DNA of 64,000 nucleotides from Acanthosoma haemorrhoidale (GCA_930367205.1 OV884011.1:137615437-137679436), one strand, 5' to 3'; shown: positions 1 through 14,369, numbered from the stretch's first letter. The notes: generated by a model not told the origin, from the sequence alone. Numbers and translations are program-made.

Positions 1-660
1 TGTGTTGTATACATTAAATTAGACAATAAACTATAAAATTGTCCAAGGGAATCGGATTTCAAACATTTATAAAAATATTTGGGGTTACCTCCTGTGCTTG
101 AGTAGATGTGACGTCTTCAGTGTGTTGCCGCGATGTAATTTTTGCCGAAAATTTGTACAATTTATATATCCCGATTTTATCGAAAAAGAGGTCGTGAGGT
201 CAATGGGAGCTATTTGCAGAATTAAGGGTACTCAGCTTATCTCCTTTATCAAGGTCCTTTAGTTTTCGAAACCTTCAGGATAAATAGACGTTTAATTTTT
301 ATTAAATTCTGATATTATATATCATCGTTTCAGAAGTGTAATATTTACGTATTAGTTCTATTTTGTACAAAAATCTACTTATTGATTGTGTTGTTTCCTG
401 TTTGGAAAAATCTACAATGGTACGTTGGGTAAACTTAGTTGTTGAGCCCGTAGGGAGTGACTTTAATTTCAACCTGGGCCGGGGCAATAATGCTTCTTAG
501 ATATGCCTGTCGTTATACAATAGCAATCGAATAAAAAAAAAAAAAAAATTCAAGCGTGATAGATAACACAATTATGGGGTTAGTTACGGGTAAAGGATTT
601 TACTGTCACTTCTAATGAAGATTGTGGAGCTCAGTCAGCAGTTGAGACTACAATGGAGCA
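1..660. other. AT-rich non-coding stretch ending in an A16 tract
   Basis: I see no convincing gene here. A run of 16 A lies at 533-548, following a slightly GC-richer stretch (about 420-490). This could be the poly(A) tail of an old plus-strand retroposon, but no element body is recognisable. Confidence 0.4.
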
Positions 661-665
661 ACAAC

Positions 666-959
666 TCAAATGAACATCCACCTCTCTGAACCTTGCTCAC
701 CTTTAGAGGAAGCAAGAACAATCCAGCCGACCGAAGTACTCAAACCACCTCTCAATAAGAAGAACGAAAAATCTGAAATAAAGGTGTAAAGACTCCAGCC
801 CCCCCCCCTTTCTGGGATCGCTATCCATCCCATAACGGGATTTTCCCATGAGCCCTTGAGACGAACTCGAGGGGAGTTCATAGCGAGTGGTGCGCGTATT
901 CCCATGCAATTAGGGTTGTGACACTGTTCTGCGCACCTTGGTTTATGCTTTAAAACCAT
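666..959 (-). other. Unassigned GC-richer segment with a 97-codon open frame
   Basis: The reverse strand is open for 97 codons and base composition is richer in GC than the flanks, with a C10 tract near 798-807. The predicted peptide has no motif, signal peptide or domain I recognise. It may be an unrecognised repeat rather than a gene. Confidence 0.2.
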
Positions 960-1136
960 ATTTTTTCATGAAAACAAAATTACTTAAACTTCTTAAACTC
1001 TATTTACAGACAATATACAGGGGTGCTTATTAACTAACTATATACTGTATACAATTAGTGCATTATCTTAATTTCCAAAATCTAGCTTAGCTAATATTTA
1101 TCCTTAATTTTAACTTATCCCGTGTTTACACCCCTA

Positions 1137-1553
1137 TCATCTAGAGGTGAAGTGGAGAAGTCCCTGAGGCTCCCTCCACTTCTGGGTGTAGAGTTGAAAT
1201 GCCCTGAAGTCACTTCCGTATTCACCAGCGACGGTAGGTCGGCTTCGTCTAAGCTGTACCTTCCTACCTAACCGAGCAGCCGAGTAGTTCCAGGGCTCGT
1301 TGGTTCCTTGTAGACTCTTCTCCGGAGAAGACGCCTTCTCTTTGCCTTCGTCCTGAAGGAACAAAACCAGAATAAAGAGCTCTGCTGATAGACACCGATG
1401 GCTTTCACGATGAGGAGCCGAGAAAGGCTGCTCACCACGCGGTTCCGTCAGTTGTTGCGACTCCCATCGCCAACAACTACGTTCCAACAGAAAATCAGCA
1501 GCAAATTCCACCCGATCTCCAATACAAGAGATATCACAACCACTCAATATCAT
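1137..1553 (-). CDS. Hypothetical open frame of 138 codons, possibly part of a mobile element
   Basis: This is the longest open frame in the first 9 kb, starting at an ATG on the reverse strand and lying in a block clearly richer in GC than its AT-rich surroundings. The product has two cysteines near the N-terminus and several basic stretches, but no family signature. A sharp compositional island in a repeat-filled region suggests an inserted element. It could equally be a chance open frame. No intron, poly(A) or promoter evidence supports a host gene. Confidence 0.2.
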   Translation of the reverse strand: MILSGCDISCIGDRVEFAADFLLERSCWRWESQQLTEPRGEQPFSAPHRESHRCLSAELFILVLFLQDEGKEKASSPEKSLQGTNEPWNYSAARLGRKVQLRRSRPTVAGEYGSDFRAFQLYTQKWREPQGLLHFTSR

Positions 1554-3171
1554 TCCTATAAAAAAAATCAGTGATTGAGTATGCGATGTAAATGAAAGTT
1601 TTAATGATATTATGAAAATAAAAGAAATATTATATATTGTCGGTCATGCACTCAACTAAAAATCAAGCATTTTTTTTTTAATACTTGCTAATTAATTATT
1701 GACACTTAGTTGTTGATGTTTTTGAAGATGGATGTAATTTTTATGCATTCTTTATACCGAGTGGCATAACTAACTGAAATTCACGATTCTTGCAGAAAGT
1801 TACTTTTGTGAAAACATAAGGGTTTCAGATTTTGAAAAAAAAAGTCAGTGAAACCTGAAAACTGATTTGAAAATTCGAATCTATTTTCAACATTTCCGTC
1901 TTGTTTTGATTAAGACATAATATCGGAAAGTATGCGAAAAAAGCGTACTTACCCTTACATCACCTGTTTCCCACATTTAATGTGTAAACATTGTCAGTTA
2001 ACCTGGCTAAGCCCAGGATTATGGATAAATAAAGAGACGATAATGGAAAAAAAATTAAATATATTTTAAAACTTCATGTACGTATGAGAGATAAAGACAG
2101 CTAAAACTAAAGAAGGCACTTTTTCCGTTCATCATTTATTTTTTTTGGAAATTATGTATGCTTTTCACGTTTTGAAACAGAATTAAGTGACGAATATAGT
2201 ATAAAAAATAAAATGAAGTATTTGTGAACACGTAATCACAACTACAATCTCATGAAATTGTCAACTTTTTACATACAATATTTCGTTATTCTATATATTT
2301 CATAAAGGAAAATAAAGCTAAATGTTACAAAATTTTTAAAAGTTTAAAAAGTCGTCCCACAGCTTAGAAGTCTGCATGGAGACTTCTTGATTTGGTGACC
2401 TGTGTTCGATTCCGGACACCCTAATGGGTGGATGGATGGGTCTGGTAAGGAATTACACAACTTCGTGAGGATAAGTGCGACTCATTTTGAACAATGAATT
2501 AGCAAATCCGTTTTAGAAAACCAATATTTAGGCCAAAAGGAAAGCCATGTGCCATTTGCTAGCTCTTCGTTGTCATCTAGCAATTATAACGGCAACCATC
2601 TATGCCACAACCTTCATCAGACGTTGCTCCCTGGATTTATTTATTTAAAAAAATATTCTTTGATGTGATTAAACAATAAAATGGTGAATCCATCGATCAA
2701 ATGTTTAGTGTTGTATGATCTAATGCTTGTAGAGATTTCAAAGAATTCTACTTCTGTTAGTTTCTAGTCGGCTTAGGCTCTTGTGAATATACGATTTGCT
2801 GCCAGATATTCTTGCGATATTATGACAGCGTCCATATTTTATATACACTTGCATATTTTATAATTTGGCCGCACTTTGGCAACGGCATAGTTCATATAAT
2901 ATCCTGGGACGTTCCAGTTTGTCACTACTATATTAATTTGCATTGGAAAAGTAGGGATCTTAAAGCAGAGGTGGGCAGTGTTTGTTTAATTAGATTGATG
3001 AAAATACTAGAGGCTCAATTTCGTGATCGTGGGCGTCCACCGCAATGAAATGCTAGTGCCGAGTTTTGAAATGGTGTGGTAAAGATGTCGTAAAGCCCAC
3101 ACTGAAGTTGGAGGTAGCAGTGTCCCGCCACTAGGTTACCATTTTACAGAAAACCATCTTTTTTCTTGATT
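1554..3171. other. AT-rich non-coding stretch with one tRNA-like repeat candidate
   Basis: Apart from the pol III promoter-like segment at 2346-2434 nothing stands out. The 78-codon open frame at 2812-3048 has no recognisable motif. Confidence 0.4.
2346..2434 (+). repeat. tRNA-derived SINE-like segment with A and B boxes
   Basis: A B box (TGTTCGATTCC, 2403-2413) matches the pol III consensus at all but the first base. It lies 43 nt downstream of an A box-like sequence (2360-2370, CAGCTTAGAAG), the usual spacing in tRNAs. The stems do not fold into a functional tRNA by eye, so a tRNA-derived SINE head is more likely than a tRNA gene. No second copy was found in the window to define its ends. 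Confidence 0.4.
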
Positions 3172-3490
3172 ATGTCGTCTGATGATGATGAATATGCTCT
3201 TATTCTTCCTCAAAGTAATAATGTTAACAATGTGAGACTTGAAAAAATGTATTGGTTTCATCTGCTGCTTCAAAAAATCAAAAAGTGTGTGGATTGGAGA
3301 ATCTTTTAGTATTGACTACAAGTTCAAAACATTTGATAGAATAATGACAAAGACAAAACTTTTAACAAATTACGCTCCAAACTCCAAAAGAGGGATACGA
3401 ACTTCAGGAAATGTGTATCTCCACTAGAACGATTGCTTCAAACTTTGCTACAAGTGAAAATACTGTTAATTTAAGAAATGGTTTTATTTG
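3172..3490 (+). pseudogene. PIF/Harbinger (HARBI1/ALP1-like) transposase N-terminal remnant
   Basis: Two frame-shifted stretches together resemble the N-terminal part of Harbinger nucleases, the DDE transposases of PIF/Harbinger elements. The first (3172-3309, 45 codons from ATG) is acidic and contains KMYWFHLLLQ, similar to the family's R-x-W-V-H-P segment. The second, in a different frame (3364-3470), reads LQKRDTNFRKCVSPLERL, matching the family pattern of basic residue, D-T-N-F-R, then I-S-P-E-E-R-L. The DDE catalytic domain is absent, so this is a dead fragment. The family assignment is by motif memory, without a search. Confidence 0.5.
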
Positions 3491-4261
3491 ACAGTAAAAT
3501 ATAGAAGATAAAGTGCACACAACAAATGGATAAAAATGGAGTAGAAACGACGTAGATCTTGTCACTGAAGATCATTATTTTCGTGAAAGGATGTTAGTGT
3601 GGTTCCTATAGTGGTAAAGTCCTCGCCATGTGGAGACTGTGCAGATGTGGAGTTCTCATAAGAAGTTGGCAAATTGATAGTTTTAAAATAAATTGAACAG
3701 AGAGGGACATGTCCATTTCCTGCTGATTAACAAGTTGACGGCATGTCAAGTATCAAGAACGAAGTAGTAGTTACAGACGCTTCGGAGAATTTCGAATGCA
3801 GGTGGTTGACTACACGTGAGCACCTATGCGATTTCTTCTTCGCTCCGGAAGGTTCACTGAAGAACCAAAAAAACTCTCTAAAAACTTTAATATAAATTAA
3901 ATTAAAATACTAATTATTAATTGAATTTAAATTATTTGAATTTCGTAAACACAATAAACCAATTTAAATTTAGCTTTTCCTTTACTATATTCTCAAACCA
4001 TTTTAGCGATTTTTGCCTAGACTCGGTCTTGTACATGTCTCAGATGGTAACCTTACCTGTGTTGTTATACAAGCAAAGGTGGATATCTATATCTAGGTTT
4101 AAATAACGCAAGTTAAATTCCTGCTCGTCTTCGATTACAGTTTATTCCATTATCCCAGCGACAAGTGTTGCTATCACAGGTCTTGAGCGAGAAAAAAAAC
4201 GGCAAGAAAACGTAATCACACAATGTAATAAGATAGATTCTGGCGTGATGGGAATTAATCA
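3491..4261. other. AT-rich non-coding stretch
   Basis: No coding or repeat feature can be supported. The open frame at 3921-4106 is AT-driven and has no motif. Confidence 0.4.
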
Positions 4262-4482
4262 GCACGTCAGAGATCAGTGGCGACTGTCAGGCGGTGGGAT
4301 GGCTCCTACGCACGACGCTACTCCCATACCACCTTGATGTGCACACCAACATTTATTTATATACATAGGCTTAAAATTTACCACCTGCTTCTTCAGCAAC
4401 TCGTAACCACTACGTTTCCCACTTCGGTGGGTGCCCGGACTAATAAAACCATCTTTTAAAATATGCCTCTAAAAAAAAAAAA
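4262..4482 (+). repeat. Possible retroposon 3' end with poly(A) signal and A12 tail
   Basis: A moderately GC-rich stretch ends with AATAAA (4442-4447) and a run of 12 A (4471-4482). This is the layout of a polyadenylated retroposon insert in plus orientation. No coding sequence is recognisable upstream and the 5' limit is uncertain. A processed transcript of a host gene is an alternative. Confidence 0.3.
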
Positions 4483-4623
4483 TGTAATTGAGTTAAAGTT
4501 CCAAATATGTTGTTAATGGTATTTTTATGTATTTGATGTTCAAGTTGATATCCTACTCAAAATTATAGCAGAATATTGTTTTAATAAAAACTAATTAATG
4601 ACACTATGTATCGCTAATAATGT

Positions 4624-4835
4624 GTTAGTATCCGGTGACGCGGCTGACGGAGGAGCGTGGGGGACTTCCCAAGACTCCGCTTTCTCTTCGCGGTGGATTT
4701 GGGAGGTCTCTGGGCTGTCTGTAAATATTGTATGAATGAGCGAGTGAATGATGAACTGTAAATATGGTATGAATGAGAGCATTTATCTTAATTACTTATT
4801 GCCTTATAAAAGGCAGATTGTAATTATAGCACAAT
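4624..4835 (+). mobile_element. LINE family A (Jockey-like), 5'-truncated 3' UTR copy
   Basis: This segment aligns closely with the 3' UTR of the larger family A element near 16770-17000: both carry the same GTGACGC-GCTGAC block, the GGGGGACTTCCCAAGACTCC block and the two repeats of GTATGAATGA. Near the end a hairpin, TGCCTT (4800-4805) with AAGGCA (4810-4815), is followed by GATTGTAAT and AATAAA. Only the UTR remains, as expected of 5'-truncated target-primed insertions. Confidence 0.75.
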
Positions 4836-4839
4836 AAAG

Positions 4840-7082
4840 GAATATAATATAATAATGATGTGTTATAGAGATCGATTTTTCTTTCATCTATTCCAATGTA
4901 TTTAATATGAATGAGACATCCATGTAAAAAGTCATGTCTATAGCTTGAAAAGGAGGCCCAAAATGACCAGAGCTGACAGACACACTGTTTAAAAAAATAA
5001 TGGTTCCTAGGTTTGACAAAAAAAAGTGTAAAAAACAAGATAATAATATAGATAGCTAAACTGTTCTTTATGTGCGAAAGTAAGAGCTCAAGTATTCTTC
5101 TCTGTGCTAGCCACCAAGAGTTGTAATGTGCTCTAGAAACTTCAGAAAACACTTGGGATACTCGGGATTTCCCTCTTTCCCTAGGCCTTTGAAGTCAGGA
5201 ATTCTAAATACTCTGCAATTATCTGAGTTTCTGACAACCAAGCTCTCATTGCTATAGGGAGCATTTCAAATCATTAAATCTTATTATCCTAATTCTCCTT
5301 GCATCTAATAAAGACAAACATCACATTTATTTATTCAAGTTCCATCGCATAAAAAAAAAAAGTCCACCCCCAAAAAAACTATACTTTTACTAAAGATTCA
5401 AAGATTCCTGTTAGACGTCACTCTTCCTAGTCCAGTTGAGTTTATCGTCATCAGGTGGTGAAAACGTTGCTGTTTAATCATTGGCATGACGGTGGATTTG
5501 ACTTTCCCTGACAAACCCTTCAGCTTTGAGGTGGTATATTGGTGATCTTGTTTGGAATATTTTCATTTATTACAGTTTTGTAAAAATATATAAAAAAGCT
5601 TTAGAAGAGTTATTAGGATTCATAAGAAATACATGCGGTGATCTTCGTAGCGAAGAAATTTGTATTCATCCAGCTGAGTGACAAAATAGACTAACTTGAT
5701 CCTATACAAGATATAAACTCTTTGAGCACAAAGTGATCGAAAAGAAACATCAGGAGAATTCGAGCAAGAATGCGGGCTTGAACATAACAGTAACTAAATT
5801 GAATCAACTTGATTTAACCTTCCGTAAGTTACTTGTTTATGTGACATGTATAGATTTTTTAACTTTTTTTTTCAGCTGTGAACAAGGAAGTAAGGGATTT
5901 GGGTGCTCTTCTAGGTAGTTTCCTAGTTTCCGATCCCGCTTCACTCAGTGTGCCCTTGGATCGTGTTGTGTTAAGTCCTGGGCTGTATTATTTCACTTGT
6001 GGGGCGCATGCGACAAAACGTGCCCTTTGAATTTAGCAATTTAGCCAATTTTTTTTCTTGAATCAATATTTTATATTAAAATTCAGCTGTGCTTTCAATG
6101 TTATTCTTTTCATTGATTTGTATAATGATTTATTGCTTTTCTTAAAAAAACATAATTATCACCTACGATGTTTGCGCATGCGACTATTTTTCTCTTTTCA
6201 TCCTTCTACGAGTAACATGTAACGATCTAATCTTATACAATTATTTTTATTTCAAAATAATAACGAATTAGAAATATATGCTGGCAATTTACCAGAAAGG
6301 CCTTTGGATTGCAATGAAAGTACTGATGTACAAATAGTTTTGATGTAGAGCAATAAATTGTTTGTTAACTTTATTTAAAATGCTATTCAATGTATAATAA
6401 TAAGTTATCATTATTTAATAGAAAAAAACCCAAATAAAACACATGGAAAAAGACCATACGACTAAACAAAGGTTAAGGGACTATGCTTCTAATGGTGAGA
6501 CCTCGCTAAATCCCAAATAGTTTCAAAGGCAACTCTGCACCACACTGAGTACTGTTGGAAAACGCCAAACCTTGGAGTGAAATACAGATTTTCACCTATA
6601 GATGATATTTTGATATCAAAAGCTTATTTTAAAAAAACTTTTAAAAGGCTCATTTCAGAGGCTAATAAATATATGAAAATAGCTAAAACACTAAAAGTAA
6701 AATGTGTATAAGACTAATATAAACCCGTGGCGAAAGACCTCATTAGGAGGAAGGGCCGACTGTAGGTGGTCCACCGTAGTTTGTAGGTGACACTTACAGG
6801 CACTTGTACGGTTGGAATTAGGATTGTTACCATTTTATTTATTGGTCTAAATTAAACTGATTTGTTCAAGTAGCCACTTATTTATTTCGCTACTTCTTTA
6901 TTGAAGTAACAACTCATTATCTTCACAAGGCTGAGTGAATACCGAACATAGCCACCCCAAAAAAATAAACATAAATTTCATTTGTAGTGCCAAAAATTGA
7001 ATTCACAAGCGTATCCACTAATTGTCAGCATACTAACCACTAGGCTGCGTAGACGACTGAATGGACCATGCGGTATATAAAC
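4840..7082. other. AT-rich non-coding stretch
   Basis: No supported gene. The 118-codon minus-strand open frame at 4796-5152 overlaps the LINE 3' end and is hydrophobic AT-rich noise. Short A and C tracts occur near 5350. A tRNA-like repeat candidate on the minus strand is listed separately. Confidence 0.4.
6985..7050 (-). repeat. Degenerate tRNA-like SINE head
   Basis: On the minus strand CAGCCTAGTGG (plus coordinates 7037-7047) matches the pol III A box at all but the first position, followed by GTTAGTATGCTGAC as in many tRNA D arms. About 40 nt downstream lies TGTGAATTCAA, a decayed B box. The combination suggests an old tRNA-derived SINE. Confidence 0.3.
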
Positions 7083-7772
7083 CGACTTCTTAAAGGGATA
7101 CAGCACCATCAACCTAGTATATCTGGGGATTAAAATGGACAGACACCTCCATTTTGTGAAGAAATTAAAGCAAACACGCATGATGTCATACCGGCTTACG
7201 CATTTATTGACTTCCCCCAATCTATCACTGCGTCTGAAGCTATAGATTTACGATAGTATACTCGGACCTACACTGCTGTATGGTGCACCGCTTTTCGTCA
7301 TCTGACGTATACGACAGCTCGGCGACTCCAACAATTCCAAAACGGTATACTGATGAAAGTGGTCTGAAATACTTCATTCGAGAAACGGAGCAATATTGAA
7401 CTTCACGAGATATTTGATTGGCCTACTGTGGATGAATTCATCCAAGGTAGACATATAAATTTTTTCGACTCCCTACAGTACTTGACAAACCCGGTGTTTG
7501 ACACGATAACCCCCGCTCCGTTCCTCTATCGATGGCAGGACGCTGTCGAGGCAGGAACGCTATATTCTTAGGTTCTAGTTTTAGGTTTAGTTTTTTCCCA
7601 AATTGTAAACTGAAGGTGAGCCCCATCACCTAGTATTTTATATATGTTGACCTTTTAACTTCAATTTGATATTGTATTATATTTATGCCCTCCTTCGAAT
7701 GCATCTGCGTATGCAGCACGAGGAGAAAATTGTAAATAGAAAAAAATTGTTTAATCAATAAAGAAGATTTTG

Positions 7773-7809
<37 letters not shown>
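7083..7809 (+). mobile_element. LINE family B, C-terminal RT fragment with 3' UTR and poly(A) tail
   Basis: The translation contains YLGIKMDRHLHF, the motif that follows the palm domain in Jockey-type reverse transcriptases, and the downstream LLTSPNLSLRLKL and LYGAPLF segments that match the intact copy at 21856-22650. The frame is broken by stops after SLRLKL and by at least one frameshift. A UTR follows with AATAAA at 7757-7762 and a 31-A tail (7779-7809). The catalytic YADD region is missing, so the copy is 5'-truncated and dead. Confidence 0.75.
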
Positions 7810-7813
<4 letters not shown>

Positions 7814-9190
7814 CAGCAAGGCAGAAATAATTAATAATACACTGTTACAAATATCGTATTAGAATTTATATACTGATCATGAAATCCAGATAACTATGAA
7901 ATCCTGTAAAAATGTCAAAACTAAAATGGGTTAGGTATATTGTAGAATTATGAAATTAATCAGATTTAATATCTAATCAAGAAACCGACTCAGCGGCATT
8001 TAATTGCACAACAGTTGATTTCATTGTTGTTGTTTTTAGTGCAGCACTGTTTATTACAAGTTGAAAGTATTTTTTTTCATTTTGACAAACCTTGATGGGT
8101 CACAGCTGTTTGTAGCCAACCAGCTGAACTCTCTGTTTCATAATATGCGAAATGAAAAATTACGACTATGCAAAAGGAATATCAAGGAATCTTCGCGTTA
8201 TGTAATGATCACGAGACTAGACCATGTGGCTGTGTTTACTATTTTTTTTTTTTTAAATGACGTCTAAAACTGTTAAGAATATGATGAAAGATTTCCCTTA
8301 AACTGAAAGATAATATAACGGCATGGATTGACTGGCAAATTCTTCCTCACAATGCCTCTAACATTCAAGCCGAATTGTAAGCCAATGATCTTGTTTTTGG
8401 TATGGTCTCAGATCTAGAACACTTCCCAGGTCTCTAATTAAGTACCATATACAGTAACAAAATATAGGCCCAAAGTAGTGAATCATTTTCTTTATTAGTA
8501 ATAGTTGTTTAGTAATACTTGATTGCTCCAAACTTGGTGACTTCACTTCCAAGATACTTTTATACTGTGTCAACAGCACCATTCAACGCAAGAATGTTTT
8601 AATTGCCCGTGTTAATACGGCTTCTCTCTTTTTTCACTCTTACGTGCATATCTGATAATCTTTGAGCCAAAAAGCATTTATCATCAGTGAAATTTCAGAT
8701 CACTAGATCTACACAGTACATCCCTTTCTCTTCGCTATGATCCTCATATCTCTCTCTGCCCATGACTAAAACAGACTAAAGGGGAATGGACAGATCTTTG
8801 GTGTACCTCTTGACCAAAACCGAACGCCTGCTCCACACGACAAGTGAGGAGCTCCCAAGATCTAAAAGGATAAAAGATCTGGAAGGAGCTAATTGGTGTT
8901 CAGTGGATAAATCTGTTTTTAGGTAGCAACCTAGTTGTTAGTTAGCGACTGCTCCCCAAGTAGATCCTGCTCTGAGATTTACGAGTATACTATACTCGTA
9001 TTGTATTTAATACATCTGATTTAATATTACTCATAGTAGTGTAATTAATTTACTTTTGCACCTGAATCTCTGTTTTGTTGGGCCCCTAACAGCACATTAT
9101 ACATTGTCGTGAACATATCAGTCATACGTTTGCTTAAAACTGAGCGTCACCTCATACATATGAAGTTTTCAATAAGCAATCAATAAATGT
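7810..9190. other. AT-rich non-coding stretch
   Basis: No gene or repeat can be supported. The small open frames at 8061-8267 and 8358-8582 lack any recognised motif. Confidence 0.4.
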
Positions 9191-9600
9191 GTCCTCCGGC
9201 CAGCTCTGCTGCACGGTGCCCCGCTATTTACCCACTTGACTGACAACACAGCCAAACGTCTCCAACACTTCCAGAATGGAATCATGCGAAAAGTGGTCCG
9301 ACATACCTCTTTTGAGAGGTTGAAGAACGCTGACCTGCACCCGTTGCTTGGTGTGCCGTCGGTGGGTGAGTTCATCCGCGGGAGACACATTAAGTTTGAC
9401 TCGTTGCAGCACCTGACAAACCTAGTGTTTAACACTATGACCCCACCACCCCTCCCGCATCGATGGCAACAGACTGTTGGGGAAAAATTAGGATAAGAAT
9501 TAGTATGTAAGTTAGTTTTAAGGTTGATCAAAAAGGTGTGCCCCATCGCCTTTATTAGTCAGTTTAGTCCAGTCATGTATAATGTATATCATTATACTTG
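9191..9600 (+). mobile_element. LINE family B, short C-terminal fragment with intact reading frame
   Basis: From 9191 to the stop at 9494-9496 the frame is open for about 101 codons: LRPALLHGAPLF, LQHFQNGIMRKVVRHTSFER, VGEFIRGRHIKF and a PHRW near the end. These correspond segment by segment to the C-terminus of the 21856-22650 protein. The copy is 5'-truncated at about 9190. Its 3' UTR differs from the 7083 and 19276 copies, suggesting a separate subfamily. No clear poly(A) tail is visible. Confidence 0.7.
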
Positions 9601-10802
<1,202 letters not shown>

Positions 10803-13800
10803 AGTTTTTGCCGTTTTCTACATTGAACAATAAAAAGTGGCCAACAATTTTTTTTCCACTTTTTTTGATTTAACATCGATAGGCCTCATAGAATTTTTCT
10901 GTTATAGGATGAATTGTATTCAACCAGCATTTTTGCCAAAAATGTGTAATTGAAAATTACCGTTAAAACTAAGAAGAGCTAAGTTGAGAATTATAAAACT
11001 CTTTTTCGGAGCCTGTGTGTAAACGTCTGTATGAGTCGTTAGAGGCATTACATTATTATTATTACTTTTATAGGTCTGCTACTGTGCTACCAATGAACTG
11101 TTACCACGTGTTGGCTTGACACGGCTTACTACGCTTCATGCAATGTTCTTATTTATTGTAAAATGTGCACGTGACACCCAGCATGGATTGAAGATAAAAG
11201 TGACGACATCATGGAATTCATTAACATGACGATGCAAGTTTCATATCTTCATCTTTATCTATTTCAACTGTACACACTAAACAAGAAAGTTAAATGTTAT
11301 GCAATGCCACTGATAAGAGGGAAATCGCTGTTGTTCTGTATAATCTAGGCGTCCTTCAATTCTGACGCCTGGGGCCAATCATAAAAACATGCAGAATCCT
11401 TAATATTGTCAAGATTTTGTTTTATGTTCCATACATGATTGCCGTTGAAATACAATATTAGAACGTTGAGTACGAAATTTTGAGTATCTCATCAAAAAAT
11501 AAACAATGCCTAGTTTCCGAATATTTTCCTATGGTTATCTTTATACTTTAGTCCTAAGCGTACATACAAAATTAAAATCATGTCAATTATTATCAAGAGA
11601 GTGCTAAAAAAAAGCAACAGCTAACAACCAGGTTTATGAGAAAATGAGTTATGACTCTTCTTTGATCTACCCTTAAATCCTCCTTTCTTGAGAACTTAAA
11701 AGTTTCCACAAGTTGCTAGCAACGAGCGGCTGTTTCCTTTCTCATAGGAACGTACCACCGGCCGTTGGTTATTGACTCAATTATCCTTCATCATACCAAG
11801 GCTGCAATCAAGAGAAATATTTAAAGTACCTTAATACACTCATTGGTGATAACCTTGAAGGTTAAAGAAAAAAATAATGTTATGAGCAAAATAAATAAGG
11901 CTATCGGGGAGAATTCAATGGTCTTTTAATTGCCATTTTTTTTTAAATATTTATCTTTCACACTGATAAACAAAATAACAAGTGGAAAAAATAAAAGTGA
12001 TTTAGGCGAAGATTCGGCAATGTTATGTCTTTTCGTGATGTAAACAGACTATTACATGATAAAACGTCAATTAGTTTTATCCATGCACAAACTGTAGAAT
12101 GTTTTGCAATGGGAGAAATGTCGTTAGCTATTCTTATGCCTAGATTACTTATGCATTGCATCATTTGTATTAACTTTAATATCTCATGGTTCTGATGTTT
12201 ACCGACAGTAGAATAATCCTTTCTTAGTAGCTTTAACTTAATATCCAATATTAAACTGCCTAAAATATGTACATCTTTACAGCTTAGGAACTGTACAGGC
12301 GCTACGTAATTAAAAATTAACGGAAATAAGACAAGGCAAGTATAACTTTATATTCCTAGGCAAAGGCGATAATGAAAAGGTAATTAATTAACATAAACGA
12401 AATACAGTAAAGCAGATATTCAAATACTCAAATGTGCACAATGACTGTCATGATTCTGACTGAAATATCTTGTTAATAGGTAACCACACCCCCGATGGTG
12501 TGGTAACACACTTGAAAGGGTTTCAGGGCAACTAAATAAGTTTAAAACACCTATTTTACATACAAAAACACTCCTGAAACTCCGCTTAGGGTATCTGCCA
12601 ACTTTGGAATAATCGATGTCTCTATGTAGTTATAGATTTCAAGCAAATCTTGTTGCTAGAATTGTTTCTATCGTCGATGTGTCAATGAGTAGTTGTAGAA
12701 GCGAAAATTTGTTTATATGATTCGGTAACAATGACAGTATAGTTTGTTACTGAGTATTGAATATTTCTGTTAAGTCAGTATATACCCAGTATCTAGTTTA
12801 TGACCCAGCAGAGTTCAATATAATGGCTAATAGGCATAATATATATAATATAATTCAAATAGTCCGGATCTAGACAGAGCAAGTCAGTATGTTCAAAGCG
12901 AGAGTTCCTAAGGAAAACAATAGATTTATTTTTGAGTGTTGATGTGCTTATGCCATCAGAAAAAATAGTGCTGATTACATAAATTTATATAATAATGAGA
13001 GTGTCAAATTTAACAATCGGGAGAGCGAAAGGAACTGAAAAAAGTACATGCCTACAGCTCCTACGTAGAAGCTGCGTTGTAAAATTTAGTGACCTAATAA
13101 AACTGCCGAGGTTTTTTATCTTTATATTTAAACATAAAAACTTTATCCTTCCACTGAATAAAATAATTGCAAATCGTATATAAAATTTCCTGCTCTGAAA
13201 AGCTATGGGAAAGGGATAAAATATAGTTGTGACTTCCCCATACAGCCACGATGAAGTGTGCAGACTGCATTTAAGTAGACAGTTGCAGCACCATTGCCAG
13301 CAAGTACTCATGAGGGAAATATTCGAAAATGCCCGACTTTAGTGCGCTCTAAGTTTATGCCTGCTATTCGAGTCGCTATCCAATAAGCCATCACCACAAC
13401 TCAAGGGCAGCGGCCAGGCAGTTACCGACTTGAGGTACCTTCCTAATAATTGGCTGCAGGGATAGCCTCATCCCAACGTGCAGTTACGTTCAAGCATGGA
13501 TGTCAAGTGCGATTGACTGAATCTCATTAATTGGCCCCTTCCATGCACCATAATTAGTTCTTAATTGCACTATTCATGGGCCACAGACATGTATATTGTA
13601 ATGTTATTTTTAGGATCCGAGTTAATTTATTTGTGGAAGTAGGTTAATTTTAAAGGAGTTAGTTTTTGGTTTAAATCCCCTAGTGCTAGGACTGTTCTGG
13701 CACCAAGGGGCCACCCTTAGACTTTTTGGTCGAAGAGATTACTTTATTATGTGACAGTAAACTGCAGTTTGGCTCCTGAAAAAAGGGTAGCTGACCAGAA

Positions 13801-14369
13801 ATTCGCCAAAGAAACATAGTATAAGTTAGATTTTAGTGTTTTATATTAGAGCTTGCCAGATATCAAAAGCGTCTAATCGTCCTTTAATACTCTCCTCTTT
13901 GCTTCCTAAACATCCTCTATCCTATTGATTACTACAGCTAGGAGATTAAGCTAGAGCATCAGACACTAAAGTCTAAAGTCACACACTAAAGTCTATCTGT
14001 TATTGTTGCATGGATTTATTTCAATTTACAAAACTAATCCTTGACTAACGCCTACACAATTTTAATACCTTTAACCAGAGCTTCAACCATATGGAAAAAT
14101 ATGAGCTCCAAACCGTTATCTAACAATTAAAAAAATAGCCTTCACTTGGGCAAGTCACATAGTCATTGATTGTGAGTGGGTTTAAAAAGATATCTAGGAA
14201 TGCATTAAATGGAAAACATGGCAGAAAAGCAACAGGTAAAATAATTTGGATATACATGTTGTAAGACTGGAAAAAAAAAAACACAATTGAGGTCTGCTAG
14301 GAGATGAATCTTGAATGAATGGTGAAAACATAGCAGCAAAGTTATCAGCACTACTTGTGCAGAGAGTAC
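10803..14369. other. Long non-coding stretch
   Basis: No gene or element is supported. The minus-strand open frames at 11958-12248 and 12985-13311 have no recognisable motif. A GC-richer patch around 13380-13740 could be an unidentified repeat. Confidence 0.4.

Noticed and set aside
2346..2434. Functional tRNA gene
   Set aside because: A and B boxes are present, but acceptor and T stems do not pair by eye.
4796..5152. 118-codon minus-strand frame as a membrane protein gene
   Set aside because: Its hydrophobicity follows from T-rich sequence, it overlaps a LINE 3' end, and there is no family resemblance.
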